Shown here piece by piece: positions 1 through 7,751 of a stretch of 17,723 bases of DNA (position 1 is the first letter of the stretch; each line of letters starts with the position of its first letter). The notes below the pieces were generated by a model that was given only the letters and a program-made list of their open reading frames with translations, ran no database searches and was not told where the DNA came from. The DNA is taken from positions 1 to 17,723 of the forward strand of contig JBCCEV010000087.1 in NCBI GenBank assembly GCA_039030125.1, written 5' to 3'. This stretch comes from JBCCEV01 sp039030125. Lineage in GTDB: Bacteria; Pseudomonadota; Gammaproteobacteria; Ga0077536. A program made the position numbers and the translations under genes.

Positions 1-20
1 GATGGCGAGAACTCGCCATC
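1..20. repeat. Perfect 20-nt palindrome at the window edge
   Basis: The first 20 bases are GATGGCGAG-AA-CTCGCCATC, two perfect 9-nt arms around AA. It lies inside the PAS coding frame and exactly at the left edge. The 10-mer GATGGCGAGA recurs at 17692-17701 near the other edge. It may be chance, a fold-back at a contig end, or a real small inverted repeat. Confidence 0.5.
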
Positions 21-284
21 AGCGTACGCCATTGCCCACCATTGTTGGCCGAGCAGCTCCGCGCGTGAATAGCCCAAAATTCTGCATCCAGCGTCGTTGA
101 TTGAAAGCACTTTGGCGCTGGCATCGGCAGCCACCGCCACGATCAAAAGAGGCGAATGCTGAATGACATGCTCCGCAAACGACGAAGAGTGACTTTGCGT
201 TTGCGGGTCCGGCGGGACCCGCGGCTCCGCCCCAGGCTTGGGTCGTGCGGCCGATCCCGGTGTTTGGTTCAAATTTGGCGACAT
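1..284 (-). CDS. PAS-domain protein, N-terminal fragment (runs off the left edge)
   Basis: An open frame on the minus strand runs from an ATG at 284-282 to the window edge, giving 94 residues. An in-frame TAG at 290-288 lies just upstream, so the start cannot be further out. After a Pro/Gly-rich, probably disordered leader (about residues 1-34), residues 35-88 read as the first half of a PAS sensor domain. Visible motifs are FAEHVIQHSPLLIVAV, an SINDAGCRILGYSRAELLGQ segment (the typical 'N-x-A-x-x-x-LGYS-x-x-EL-x-GQ' core) and WWAMAYADGEF. PAS domains bind small ligands or cofactors and usually feed a kinase, cyclase or diguanylate output domain, which is outside the window. No good ribosome binding site is visible. 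The call of PAS is fairly firm; the kind of sensor is unknown. Confidence 0.7.
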   Translation of the reverse strand, partial: MSPNLNQTPGSAARPKPGAEPRVPPDPQTQSHSSSFAEHVIQHSPLLIVAVAADASAKVLSINDAGCRILGYSRAELLGQQWWAMAYADGEFSP

Positions 285-398
285 TCGCTACGGCGGATCT
301 GTACAGCTTCAAACAGCCAGTAGCGGCCAATCGCGGCAGAAATTTAGTTTCACCGAAGACCGCGAAGCGCGCCTGCGGGCCGCGAATCCCGATGGGTT

Positions 399-1688
399 TT
401 AGCGGATCCGTCTGCCGCGCTTGATGTTGGCGGCGTCGAAGTCTTTAGCGCGAACCCCTTCGACGTTGGCCATCGCTAACAGTTGAACGGTGGTGCAGCG
501 ATTGGAGCCGATATCGATGGTGGCGAAGGCGGTGGGGATAGGAACACCGCTTTCGTGGTTGACGGCGACATGCGAGTCGGGATTGGCGTAAGCGGTGATC
601 GCGAATTTCCATAGTGCGTCGCCTTCTTTATAAATTTTCCACAGCATGGGGAGATAGGTTTGCGCGTCGACGTAGAACAATCGCTTGGCAGAAGGTGCTT
701 TAGGGTCGTTGGATGTTGCCTGAAGGATGAACGTTGAACGCAGTTGCCATGAAACGTTGGGAAAACATCCCGCGCGTCCATGGAAGTCCACATGATGGTA
801 GCGGTAATCCTCGGAATTGCGCTGTGATGGTGTGGCTTCATCGTGGCGATACATGGGTAGCAACATGTAAGTGCGCCCGAGATAGCGCCAAGTTACATCG
901 GCCAGCCCGCCTGAGTAGATCAAAAAGTCGTCGGGAAGGATCTCGCTGCCGAACATGGTCTCGTTCCGTGAAAAGGAGGCCAAAGACTGAGTCCGCTGGA
1001 GCTGTGGGATATAAACCCAGCCGTTGCGCGGTTGGGTTTCGTCACGGTTGTAGTAAACCAGAACCTGGGCGCCTGAATAGCTGCCTGCCTCAATGGCCTC
1101 CATGTAGAAAGCGCCGAAGGAGTCAGTGGGATTTTCGGCGATGAATGGTGTCGGTTCCTGGACATGACGATACATAAAACGCATCGCCTTGGCTGAAAAG
1201 TTCATTTCCACTTCAACACTGTTGCGCCGCCAATCCCTGAGCTGCCAGTGGATCTCGGGAATCAAGCCGCTGTCACCGCTGTAAGCGAGGCGCATATTCC
1301 AAGCGACTTTGATTCCGGCTTGCGGGTCTTTGATGTCTGGTTCTTCCGGAAAGGGGCGCCCGAGTCGATAACCGTCGAGTTGACCGGGCGCGGCGCCGAT
1401 TTTGCTTTGCCCGCGGTATTGCTGCGTGGCGTGTATGTAGGCGAGGTGGGGATCGAAGCTCAGCGGTGCGCCGGTCTCTAAATGAATCGTTTCGGCGTCG
1501 ATGAATTTTGCAAAGTCGTGGTCGATTAAGTGGCGGTATTTGCTCAGATTGTCCTTGGCGATCACGGTTCCCGGCCGCGGACTAATTTCTTGTAGTTGGT
1601 TTACATTGATCCCAAAGCCGCCGGCCGCCGCGGTGGTTGTAACAAGGCACAAGAGTGACGCGGCGATATTTCGCGCGCGCGCACTCAT
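399..1688 (-). CDS. Secreted DUF1329 family protein
   Basis: This 429-residue protein has an N-terminal Sec signal peptide: a short basic start (MSARARN), a hydrophobic core to about residue 20 and an AAA-GG cleavage site near residue 22. No lipobox Cys is present, so a soluble periplasmic protein is likely. The body resembles DUF1329 proteins in its length, its YIPQLQRTQSLASFSRNE stretch and the following GSEILPDDFLIYSGG segment. The family is related to LolA/LolB-like lipid-binding folds and is often found beside catabolic genes for sterols, terpenoids and other hydrophobic compounds; its biochemical role is not settled. Its Shine-Dalgarno GAGG overlaps the TGA of the upstream monooxygenase gene, with 11 bases between the genes, so the two are probably translationally coupled. 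A role in handling a hydrophobic substrate in the envelope is inference. Confidence 0.8.
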   Translation of the reverse strand: MSARARNIAASLLCLVTTTAAAGGFGINVNQLQEISPRPGTVIAKDNLSKYRHLIDHDFAKFIDAETIHLETGAPLSFDPHLAYIHATQQYRGQSKIGAAPGQLDGYRLGRPFPEEPDIKDPQAGIKVAWNMRLAYSGDSGLIPEIHWQLRDWRRNSVEVEMNFSAKAMRFMYRHVQEPTPFIAENPTDSFGAFYMEAIEAGSYSGAQVLVYYNRDETQPRNGWVYIPQLQRTQSLASFSRNETMFGSEILPDDFLIYSGGLADVTWRYLGRTYMLLPMYRHDEATPSQRNSEDYRYHHVDFHGRAGCFPNVSWQLRSTFILQATSNDPKAPSAKRLFYVDAQTYLPMLWKIYKEGDALWKFAITAYANPDSHVAVNHESGVPIPTAFATIDIGSNRCTTVQLLAMANVEGVRAKDFDAANIKRGRRIR

Positions 1689-1699
1689 AAAAAGTGACC

Positions 1700-2791
1700 T
1701 CAGGCGGCCCAGGCAACGTTGCCCGAAATTTGTCGATTTTGGAGTCTTGGCATCACTTCCTTGGCGAAATAGGTCATGTTGCGCTCGGCTTCATCCCAAG
1801 GCATTCCGGCATAGCTGAATATGCCGATATAGCCTTCGGCGCCGATCCGCTCCGCGTTGCCGATGATGGTGTCGTAGCACATGTCCGGGGTGCCCCAGGT
1901 TTGCAGGCTCATGAAGTATTCAATGGCTGCATCGACGCCGCTTTTCTCGATCATTTCGGCGAATTTTCCGTAGTACTCGTAACCTTTTTGATCCTTGAGG
2001 TGCGGGGTATCAAAGTTGTAATGATCGAGTACGGTTTGCCAGTAGCCGCCGATATATTGCTTCGCCATTTCGTAGGCGCGATCTTTAGATGGATCGCAAA
2101 AAGTCCAGCCCGCGATGAGGGGGGCGGGTGGCGCTTCGTTATTGATTTCCTCGTAAAGTGATTTGTATTGTGCGACTTCGGCCTCCACCGCGTCCCAGGG
2201 TTTTTGCGGGACGATCAGTAGTCCAATCCCAAGTTCTGCCATGATCCGCACGGATTCAGGTGACACGGCCGCTGCATAAGTGCGGCCCTTGAACGTGGTG
2301 CTCGGCGCAGGCCGGATCAGGGCCTTGGGCTGTTGTACAAATTCGCCCTGGAACTCGCAGTATCCTTGCTCCAAGCCTTCGAGAACGCATTTTGCGCTCT
2401 CCACGAACCGGGGTCTGGAATCGCCCATGTCTTGCCGGAACGCATCGAACTCAACGCGTCCCGCGCCTCTACCGAGGCCTAAAATCAAGCGGCCCTTAGA
2501 CAGGGTATCCAGCATTGAAACTTGCTCGGCTACACGCATCGGATCGTGCCAAGGCAGAACGACAACCATGGTTCCCAGTTTTACCTTGCTGGTGCGTCCG
2601 GCCATGTAGGTCAAAAACTGCAGCGGATCGGGACACATGGTGTAGTCGGTAAAGTGGTGCTCGATAGACCAAATAGACTCGAAGCCGAGGGGTTCCGCCA
2701 TGTCAGCGAAGCGCACATCGTTCTCCCACACCTCCTGGTCGCTGGTGTGCTGGTGCGGGTTTTGAAAAATTGAACACATACCTACGTGCAT
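1700..2791 (-). CDS. LLM class flavin-dependent monooxygenase
   Basis: This 363-residue protein has a bacterial luciferase-like (LLM) TIM barrel. Visible family marks are the EHHF motif at residues 44-47, the KLGTMVVVLPWHDPMRVAEQ strand-helix (about 71-90) and GRLILGLGRG at 100-109. Family members use reduced FMN, usually supplied by a separate reductase, to insert oxygen into ketones, hydrocarbons or other substrates; some members are F420-dependent. The C-terminus (GYIGIFSYAGMPWDEAERN, then FAKEVMPRL) is typical of the group. GAGG lies 7 bases before the ATG. It sits between the VOC gene and the DUF1329 gene on one strand, which suggests one transcript. No flavin reductase gene is in the window. 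The substrate cannot be read from sequence. Confidence 0.88.
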   Translation of the reverse strand: MHVGMCSIFQNPHQHTSDQEVWENDVRFADMAEPLGFESIWSIEHHFTDYTMCPDPLQFLTYMAGRTSKVKLGTMVVVLPWHDPMRVAEQVSMLDTLSKGRLILGLGRGAGRVEFDAFRQDMGDSRPRFVESAKCVLEGLEQGYCEFQGEFVQQPKALIRPAPSTTFKGRTYAAAVSPESVRIMAELGIGLLIVPQKPWDAVEAEVAQYKSLYEEINNEAPPAPLIAGWTFCDPSKDRAYEMAKQYIGGYWQTVLDHYNFDTPHLKDQKGYEYYGKFAEMIEKSGVDAAIEYFMSLQTWGTPDMCYDTIIGNAERIGAEGYIGIFSYAGMPWDEAERNMTYFAKEVMPRLQNRQISGNVAWAA

Positions 2792-2881
2792 GACAGATCC
2801 TCAAGGTTAGCTTGGTCGTGAGAGCGGGGAAGGATAGGGAGATCGGTGAATGTTGTCGAGGCGGCGGCTGGCGGTTGCCCA

Positions 2882-3280
2882 TCACGCCGGATGAAAGAAA
2901 TTCAACTCGATTTTGACGCCATTGGGGTCATCGACAAAGAGCTGGGTCAGGTCGAAGCCAGGCACCTCACGCTCGTGGAATGGGATTTCGAGCTGGTCAA
3001 AGCGGTTCTTGAAATCGTTGATGGCCTCGCCCGTGAAGGCGATATGGTCAATTGGGCCAGTGCCGCCTGAATCGTCACGATCGCCGAGATATTGTTCCAA
3101 TTCTGCAGATTTTGTCGCCAAATGGACCACCGCGCGGCCATCCACATAGATCCAATAGCCAGGAAAGTTGAACGCCGGACGGTCGCCGACTTCCATTCCC
3201 AACACGTCGCAATAAAAGTCTTTAGTGGTCTCTAGATCGTTGGTAAAGACAAGAAAATGGTCGAGTTTAGTAAGCGGCAT
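2882..3280 (-). CDS. VOC (glyoxalase/bleomycin resistance/dioxygenase) family protein
   Basis: This is a 132-residue single-unit vicinal oxygen chelate protein with two beta-alpha-beta-beta-beta modules. Likely metal ligands are H8 (KLDHFLVFT), H53 (VVHLAT), H79 (IDHIAF) and E125 (VKIELNFF), which form the classic 2-His pattern plus His/Glu. The frame is open further upstream to 3397, but the ATG at 3280 is chosen because GAGG lies 7 bases before it and the VOC fold begins right there. Members are lyases, isomerases, ring-cleaving dioxygenases or resistance proteins, so the reaction is unknown. It is the first gene of the minus-strand run VOC-LLM-DUF1329, with 90 bases to the monooxygenase, and is divergent from the depolymerase gene. 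Confidence 0.82.
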   Translation of the reverse strand: MPLTKLDHFLVFTNDLETTKDFYCDVLGMEVGDRPAFNFPGYWIYVDGRAVVHLATKSAELEQYLGDRDDSGGTGPIDHIAFTGEAINDFKNRFDQLEIPFHEREVPGFDLTQLFVDDPNGVKIELNFFHPA

Positions 3281-3430
3281 TGAAGACCTCGTTTCAGATC
3301 CACGACGGTCAGAGATTTTACAGTGTTTCACCCCGCGCAACCCCCGCCGCGCATTGTCCGCGGCGTTGAACAGGGCTAAGCTGCATGCCTGTTGCACCGC
3401 AAAATAGCGTGAATCGCCACCCGACTACCC

Positions 3431-4654
3431 ATGCTCTACCAGATTTATGAATTCAACCACGCGCTGGTCAAGCCCATGCGCGCTGTGGCTAATTTTTCCC
3501 GCGCGGCATTAAATCACCCCGCAAATCCGTTCAGCTACACCCTGCCCGCCAAGGTTGCCTCGGCAACCCTGGATATTTTTGAAGGGATAACCCGGCGCTA
3601 CGGCAAACCAGAATTTGGGATTGAATCGGTGACCGTGGCCGGACGCCGCCTGGCAATATCCGAGGAGATAGTCCATCGGCTGCCGTTCGGCGACCTTCGG
3701 CGATTTCGACGCGAAGACGCCGAGGCCGTGACGTTGCCGAAAATACTGCTGGTCGCACCGCTGTCCGGTCACTACGCGACCTTGCTCAGAGGTACAGTGC
3801 GGGCCTTGGCCGAAGACCACGACGTCTATATCACCGATTGGTCTGATGCCCGCGAGGTACCCTTCGCCCACGGCGATTTTGGGTTTGACGATTACGTCTG
3901 CTATCTGATGCGCTTCCTCACGGTGCTCGGACCGAACACCCATGTTGTTGCCGTCTGCCAGCCGGGCCCCGCCGCGCTTGCCGCCACCGCGTTGTTGGCC
4001 GCCGACGACGATCCTTGCCGACCGGCGACACTCACTATCATGGGGAGCCCAATAGATACACGCTTGAGTCCCACTGTTCCCAACGAACTCGCAACCACCC
4101 GCCCGCTCGATTGGTTTGAACAGAACGTGGTCATGCGGGTACCGTTTCCGCATACCGGCATGATGCGCCGGGTATATCCCGGATTTCTGCAACTGACCGG
4201 GTTCATGCAAATGAATCTCGACCGGCATCTCGATGCACACGCCGATCACTTCAATAACCTCGTGAAAGGGGATGGTGATTCGGTTGCCATGCATCGGAAG
4301 TTCTATGACGAATACTTAGCCGTCATGGATCTGCCCGCCGAGTTTTATCTCGAGACCATCCAGCGCGTTTTTCAAGAGCACCAACTTGCCGAGGGCACGC
4401 TTCGGTATCAAGGCCGCCCGGTCGAACTTGGTGCCATCAAGGAGACCGCCTTGATGACTGTCGAGGGTGAACTCGATGACATCTCCGGTATTGGGCAGAC
4501 GCAGGCCGCCCACGCGTTGTGCTTTAACATTCCTGAGAATCGCCGTTTCGATTATGTGCAGCCAGGGGTGGGGCACTACGGGGTGTTCAATGGCTCGCGA
4601 TGGCGCGGTGAAATTGCGCCGCGGATACGCGATTTCATCGCTTCTCATCACTAG
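3431..4654 (+). CDS. phaZ: Intracellular polyhydroxyalkanoate depolymerase (Cys-type)
   Basis: This 407-residue alpha/beta-hydrolase matches the intracellular PHB depolymerase family, which mobilises native polyhydroxybutyrate granules. It starts MLYQIYEFNHALVKPMR, the usual N-terminus. The nucleophile elbow AVCQPGPAALA carries Cys176 instead of Ser. Asp349 (EGELDDISG) and His382 (VGHYGVFNG) complete the triad. The Asp-to-His spacing of 33 residues equals that of the Ralstonia PhaZa1 triad (C183, D355, H388). The protein lacks a signal peptide, as expected for a cytoplasmic granule enzyme. No Shine-Dalgarno stands out before the ATG. No phaC synthase or phasin gene is adjacent. It is divergent from the VOC gene across 150 bases. 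The family call is strong; polymer chain-length preference is not determined. Confidence 0.88.
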   Translation: MLYQIYEFNHALVKPMRAVANFSRAALNHPANPFSYTLPAKVASATLDIFEGITRRYGKPEFGIESVTVAGRRLAISEEIVHRLPFGDLRRFRREDAEAVTLPKILLVAPLSGHYATLLRGTVRALAEDHDVYITDWSDAREVPFAHGDFGFDDYVCYLMRFLTVLGPNTHVVAVCQPGPAALAATALLAADDDPCRPATLTIMGSPIDTRLSPTVPNELATTRPLDWFEQNVVMRVPFPHTGMMRRVYPGFLQLTGFMQMNLDRHLDAHADHFNNLVKGDGDSVAMHRKFYDEYLAVMDLPAEFYLETIQRVFQEHQLAEGTLRYQGRPVELGAIKETALMTVEGELDDISGIGQTQAAHALCFNIPENRRFDYVQPGVGHYGVFNGSRWRGEIAPRIRDFIASHH

Positions 4655-4922
4655 GGCCCCCCAACTGGGCACCGGTGCGGGCAACGGGCCGCCTACGGTG
4701 CCGCCTGCCGGGTGAACACCATCCAACCAGGAACGTGGAGCCTTGCCGTTTGGGCAACCAAACAGCGAATGCCGGGGTGCCTCATTGAGTTTTTCTGGCG
4801 CCGGCGAATTCTGCCTTCCTTGAATTTCCAAACCGCGACCACGAGTTGGTCGACGGCGGCGGGCTAGCTGGCTATGCTCTGTCCAACGCGGGGTGCCGCT
4901 TTACCATGCGAGGGGAATTCCC
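4655..4922. other. Intergenic spacer with two small inverted repeats
   Basis: These 268 bases separate the depolymerase gene from the SRPBCC gene. I see no convincing coding frame. The spacer holds a 10-bp palindrome GCACCGGTGC (4669-4678) and a perfect 6-bp hairpin GTTTGG-GCAA-CCAAAC (4748-4763). Neither is followed by a T-run, so neither is a clear intrinsic terminator. The SRPBCC promoter presumably lies here, but no good -35/-10 pair was found. Confidence 0.4.
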
Positions 4923-5372
4923 ATGTCCTATAACGCTTTAGTTGAGAAGAAGTTAAGTTGTTCACGGCAGCAGGTTTTTGAGGCGCTGACCGATTTTGGC
5001 GCGATCGATACTCTGTTGGACGGCGTGATCGATTCGGTTACGTGTACCGGTAGCGGCATCGGATGTTTGCGCGACATTCAACTCAGTGAGGCTAGCGGTT
5101 GGCAGGGCCGTGTGGTCGAGCGCATGGATATCGCCTACGACGGGCGAATTTATGGCTATTCAATCTCCAACGAAGAAGAAATCCCTATTCCGATGAAGAA
5201 TTATTCCTCGTTCGTGATGATCGAAGATACCCCCGATGGGGGCTGCGCGGTTAGTTATGGCAGCAACTGGGACCCGGTGGACACCGATGAGGATGCGTTG
5301 CGTGCGAGCCTCGAGGGCTTATATGCCGCAATCCTTGATGCGATCGAGGCGCAAAGTAAACAAGCGGCTTGA
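4923..5372 (+). CDS. SRPBCC (START/Bet v1-like) family protein
   Basis: This 149-residue protein has the helix-grip pattern of the polyketide cyclase/dehydrase-type SRPBCC group. Residues 1-22 hold a first strand and the 'SRQQVFEALTDFG' helix, then come the short DTLLDGVIDSV segment and a beta-rich middle. The long C-terminal helix at about 122-143 closes the hydrophobic pocket. A GTG 30 bases upstream keeps the frame open, but the ATG at 4923 is chosen because AGGGG lies 7 bases before it. Family members bind or cyclise hydrophobic ligands; no catalytic residue can be named here. It stands alone on the plus strand and is convergent with the downstream LLM gene, with only 42 bases between the stops. 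A link to the monooxygenase pathway is inference. Confidence 0.75.
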   Translation: MSYNALVEKKLSCSRQQVFEALTDFGAIDTLLDGVIDSVTCTGSGIGCLRDIQLSEASGWQGRVVERMDIAYDGRIYGYSISNEEEIPIPMKNYSSFVMIEDTPDGGCAVSYGSNWDPVDTDEDALRASLEGLYAAILDAIEAQSKQAA

Positions 5373-5414
5373 GCGCGCCTTTCACGCGCCCCCGTTTAGC
5401 AGCGAATTGCGATC

Positions 5415-6437
5415 TCAGGCGTCGCGAAAGTTCGGCATCACTTCGGCGGCGAACAGTTCCAGGGCGCGGTTGGCCTTGGCAACTTCGATGCCCGGAAATT
5501 GGGTAGCCATGATGAAGTCGGTGCAGCGATAGTCAGCGCAGAACTGCTGCATTTTCTCGTTGACCTGATCCGGCGTCCCGATCATGAAGTGGTCACGCAA
5601 GATGGAATTGCGGATATCCGCCGGTTTGGTGACAGGTAATGGATTGTCATCGCCTTCGGCGTCATTCGCGTTCGATAAAATGTCTTGGTAGAACTCCAGC
5701 ATGTGAAACACATGTTCTTCGGTGTCGTCCCAGGCTTGCTCCTCGGTTGGGGCGCAATACACCATCCGTAATTGGCAGATATTGAAATCGTCGGGGTTAC
5801 GGCCTTCCTCTTTTAAAGTATCGATATAGAGCGGCGCGGGATCAGGACCCAGTGTCGCCATCAGGTGGTAGCCGAGCTTCGCCGCGTTTTTAATGGCCTT
5901 CGGTCCGCGCGCGCCTATCCAAATCGGCGGATAAGGTTGTTGGACCGGGGGCGGGGTTATTCGGGCGTCTTTGATTTGCGTGAATTGTCCGTCGTAGCTA
6001 ACACGTTCCTCGGTGAACAACCGTTTGATAATGTCAATATGCTCCCGCATGCGCTTACCGCGTTCGCTGCGGTCCATGCACAGGGTGTTGAACTCGTGGT
6101 AGGAGTAACCTTGGCCGATCCCAAAGTCGAAACGGCCGTTGGATAAGATATCGACATTGGCGACTTCTTCGGCGACCAGCAGCGGGTGCTGATAAGGAAG
6201 GAGCAGGATAAACGTGCCGATCCTGATCCGCTCGGTTTTCATCGCTACCGCTGCCGCGGTCGTCATTAATGAGGGGTTGTACCCATCATCGGTAAAATGA
6301 TGCTCCGTTAACCAGACGTTGTCGTAACCAAGCGTCTCCCCTAGCGCGATTTGATCAAGAACATCGCGATAGAACTCAGCCCAAGGGCGCCGCCAGGCGA
6401 TGGGATTGCGAAAGTCTTCCATAAAGCCGAAGCGCAT
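5415..6437 (-). CDS. LLM class flavin-dependent monooxygenase (second copy)
   Basis: This 340-residue luciferase-like TIM-barrel protein shows EHHF at residues 45-48, RIRIGTFILLLPYQHPLLVAE (about 70-90), GRFDFGIGQG at 101-110 and the PPIWIGARGPKAIKNAAKLG strand-helix that is standard for the family. The C-terminus (ATQFPGIEVAKANRALELFA) is also typical. It differs widely from the LLM gene at 1700-2791, so the two are not a recent duplication. The Shine-Dalgarno AAGGAG lies 6 bases before the ATG. It follows the acyl-CoA dehydrogenase gene by 27 bases on the same strand and is probably cotranscribed. A role in oxygenating the substrate or a CoA intermediate is inference. Confidence 0.88.
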   Translation of the reverse strand: MRFGFMEDFRNPIAWRRPWAEFYRDVLDQIALGETLGYDNVWLTEHHFTDDGYNPSLMTTAAAVAMKTERIRIGTFILLLPYQHPLLVAEEVANVDILSNGRFDFGIGQGYSYHEFNTLCMDRSERGKRMREHIDIIKRLFTEERVSYDGQFTQIKDARITPPPVQQPYPPIWIGARGPKAIKNAAKLGYHLMATLGPDPAPLYIDTLKEEGRNPDDFNICQLRMVYCAPTEEQAWDDTEEHVFHMLEFYQDILSNANDAEGDDNPLPVTKPADIRNSILRDHFMIGTPDQVNEKMQQFCADYRCTDFIMATQFPGIEVAKANRALELFAAEVMPNFRDA

Positions 6438-6464
6438 GGAGGTCTCCTTACTGGCTGTTAGCGA

Positions 6465-7631
6465 TTAGAAAGAACGGGGCAGTTCCAGGACTTTCTCGCC
6501 GACGAAATTCAGAATCATTTCGCGGCTGACCGGCGCGAGCCGGGGGATCATCATCTCCCGAAAGTAGCGTTCGACATGATATTCCTTCGCGTACCCCATG
6601 CCGCCATGAGTCATGACCGCTTGTTCACAGGCACGAAATCCTGCTTCAGCGGCGAAATATTTGGCGGCATTGGCTTCTGCTCCGCATTCCTTGTCCTCGT
6701 CGTACAGCGTCGAGGCTTTGTAAGTCATCAGCTCAGCGGCGTAGAGATCAATCCAACACTTGGCCAACGGATGTTGGATCGCCTGGTTCATGCCAATCTT
6801 ACGGCCGAACACCTCGCGCTCGTTTGCATAATCGACGCCGCGTTTGAGTGCTGCGCGGCCCAAACCGACGGCCTCTGCGGCGAGCAGTATCCGCTCTGGA
6901 TTTAAGCCGTGGAGAATATAGTTAAATCCCTTACCTTCCTCGCCAATTAAATCTTCTTGCGGGACCGGCAGTCCGTCGTAGAAAACCGCGTTGGAGTCCA
7001 CGGCCTTACGCCCCATCTTTGGGATCTCTGTGACTTCAACGTAATCGCGGTTTAAGTCGGTATAGAAAAGGCTCAGACCGTGGGTTTTCTTCTTGACTTC
7101 ATTTTTCGGTGTTGTGCGCGCCAGTAGTAATACTTTATTGGCGCGTTGAGCGAGCGACGTCCAGTGCTTTTGACCGTAGATAACATAGCCATCACCGTTT
7201 TTTTCAGCGCGTGTCTCGATGCTCGTCGTGTCAAGACCGGCGTTCGGCTCGGTGACGCCAAAACAAGGGCGGTCAATACCCTGGAGCATCGGCGGCAGCA
7301 TGCGGTGCTTTTGTTCGTCGGTGCCGAATACGACCACCGGATTGAGCCCGAATAGGCCAAGATGAATCGCCGAGGCGCCGGAGAATCCAGCGCCGGATTC
7401 GGCCACGGCCTGCATCATGATGGAGGCTTCGGTGATCCCCAAGCCTGATCCTCCGACATCCTCTGGCATCGCGATCCCAAGCCAGCCGCCGTCGATAATC
7501 GCCTGGCTAAATTCTTCCGGATACTGGCCATCGTTATCGCGGTCCAACCAGTAGTCGGGTTCGAAATCGGCGCAAAGTTTCGCCACAGCATCGCGGATTG
7601 CGACTTGATCGTCGCTGAAATCGAAATCCAT
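6465..7631 (-). CDS. Acyl-CoA dehydrogenase, helix-G glutamate type
   Basis: This 388-residue FAD flavoprotein has the full acyl-CoA dehydrogenase layout: helical N-domain (1-120), beta domain with FGVTEPNAG (124-132) and C-terminal helical domain with THGGMGY (341-347). By my hand alignment the canonical C-terminal catalytic Glu of medium-chain enzymes (IYEGT) is Pro367 here (RLAPVS). Glu246 in HGLNPERILLA sits where isovaleryl-CoA dehydrogenase keeps its base, so Glu246 is the likely catalytic residue. A TTG at 7646 extends the frame, but the ATG at 7631 with upstream GAGG and the family start MDFDFSDDQ is preferred. It heads a minus-strand pair with the LLM monooxygenase and is divergent from the DUF7064 pair. 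Electrons should go to ETF, encoded at 15639-17321. Chain or branch preference is unknown. Confidence 0.88.
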   Translation of the reverse strand: MDFDFSDDQVAIRDAVAKLCADFEPDYWLDRDNDGQYPEEFSQAIIDGGWLGIAMPEDVGGSGLGITEASIMMQAVAESGAGFSGASAIHLGLFGLNPVVVFGTDEQKHRMLPPMLQGIDRPCFGVTEPNAGLDTTSIETRAEKNGDGYVIYGQKHWTSLAQRANKVLLLARTTPKNEVKKKTHGLSLFYTDLNRDYVEVTEIPKMGRKAVDSNAVFYDGLPVPQEDLIGEEGKGFNYILHGLNPERILLAAEAVGLGRAALKRGVDYANEREVFGRKIGMNQAIQHPLAKCWIDLYAAELMTYKASTLYDEDKECGAEANAAKYFAAEAGFRACEQAVMTHGGMGYAKEYHVERYFREMMIPRLAPVSREMILNFVGEKVLELPRSF

Positions 7632-7671
7632 CAGTGAGGCCCTCAAAGAACGGGAAAAACGGCGGGCATTC

Positions 7672-7707
7672 TACATCGACCGTTAGGTTTTACATCGAAT
7701 TACGTTA
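7672..7707. repeat. Tandem imperfect direct repeat in the divergent promoter region
   Basis: TACATCGA occurs at 7672-7679 and 7691-7698, and each copy is followed shortly by CGTTA (7681-7685 and 7703-7707). The copies are 19-22 bases apart, about two helical turns. The second copy overlaps the predicted -35 box of the DUF7064 operon. This arrangement fits a transcription factor binding site in the 120-base region between the divergent acyl-CoA dehydrogenase and DUF7064 genes, but no regulator gene is in the window. Confidence 0.4.
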
Positions 7708-7717
7708 AAAATATCAT
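7689..7717 (+). promoter_or_regulatory. Predicted sigma-70 promoter of the DUF7064-kinase operon
   Basis: TTTACA (7689-7694) and TATCAT (7712-7717) are separated by exactly 17 bases; each differs from consensus by one base. Transcription would start near 7724, giving a leader of about 28 bases before the ATG at 7752. The leader shows no clear Shine-Dalgarno. Confidence 0.5.
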
Positions 7718-7751
7718 CACGTGGATCCGTTGCATCCGCATCGTCGAACGC

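Noticed and set aside
19..330. A 103-residue minus-strand frame at the left edge
   Set aside because: A neighbouring frame (1-284) gives a recognisable PAS domain over the same bases, while this one gives low-complexity sequence rich in Ala, Gly, Cys and Arg.
3509..4294. A 261-residue open frame on the minus strand inside the depolymerase gene
   Set aside because: It is antisense to a gene with an intact catalytic triad, and its translation shows no recognisable domain; it is a by-product of codon bias.
4316..4831. A 171-residue minus-strand frame across the end of the depolymerase gene and the following spacer
   Set aside because: The N-terminal part in the spacer is Pro/Gly-rich without a domain, and the rest is antisense to the depolymerase active-site region.
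5373..5389. GCGCG/CGCGC stem between the convergent SRPBCC and LLM genes as a terminator
   Set aside because: The stem is only 5 bp with a 7-base loop and no T-run on either strand.
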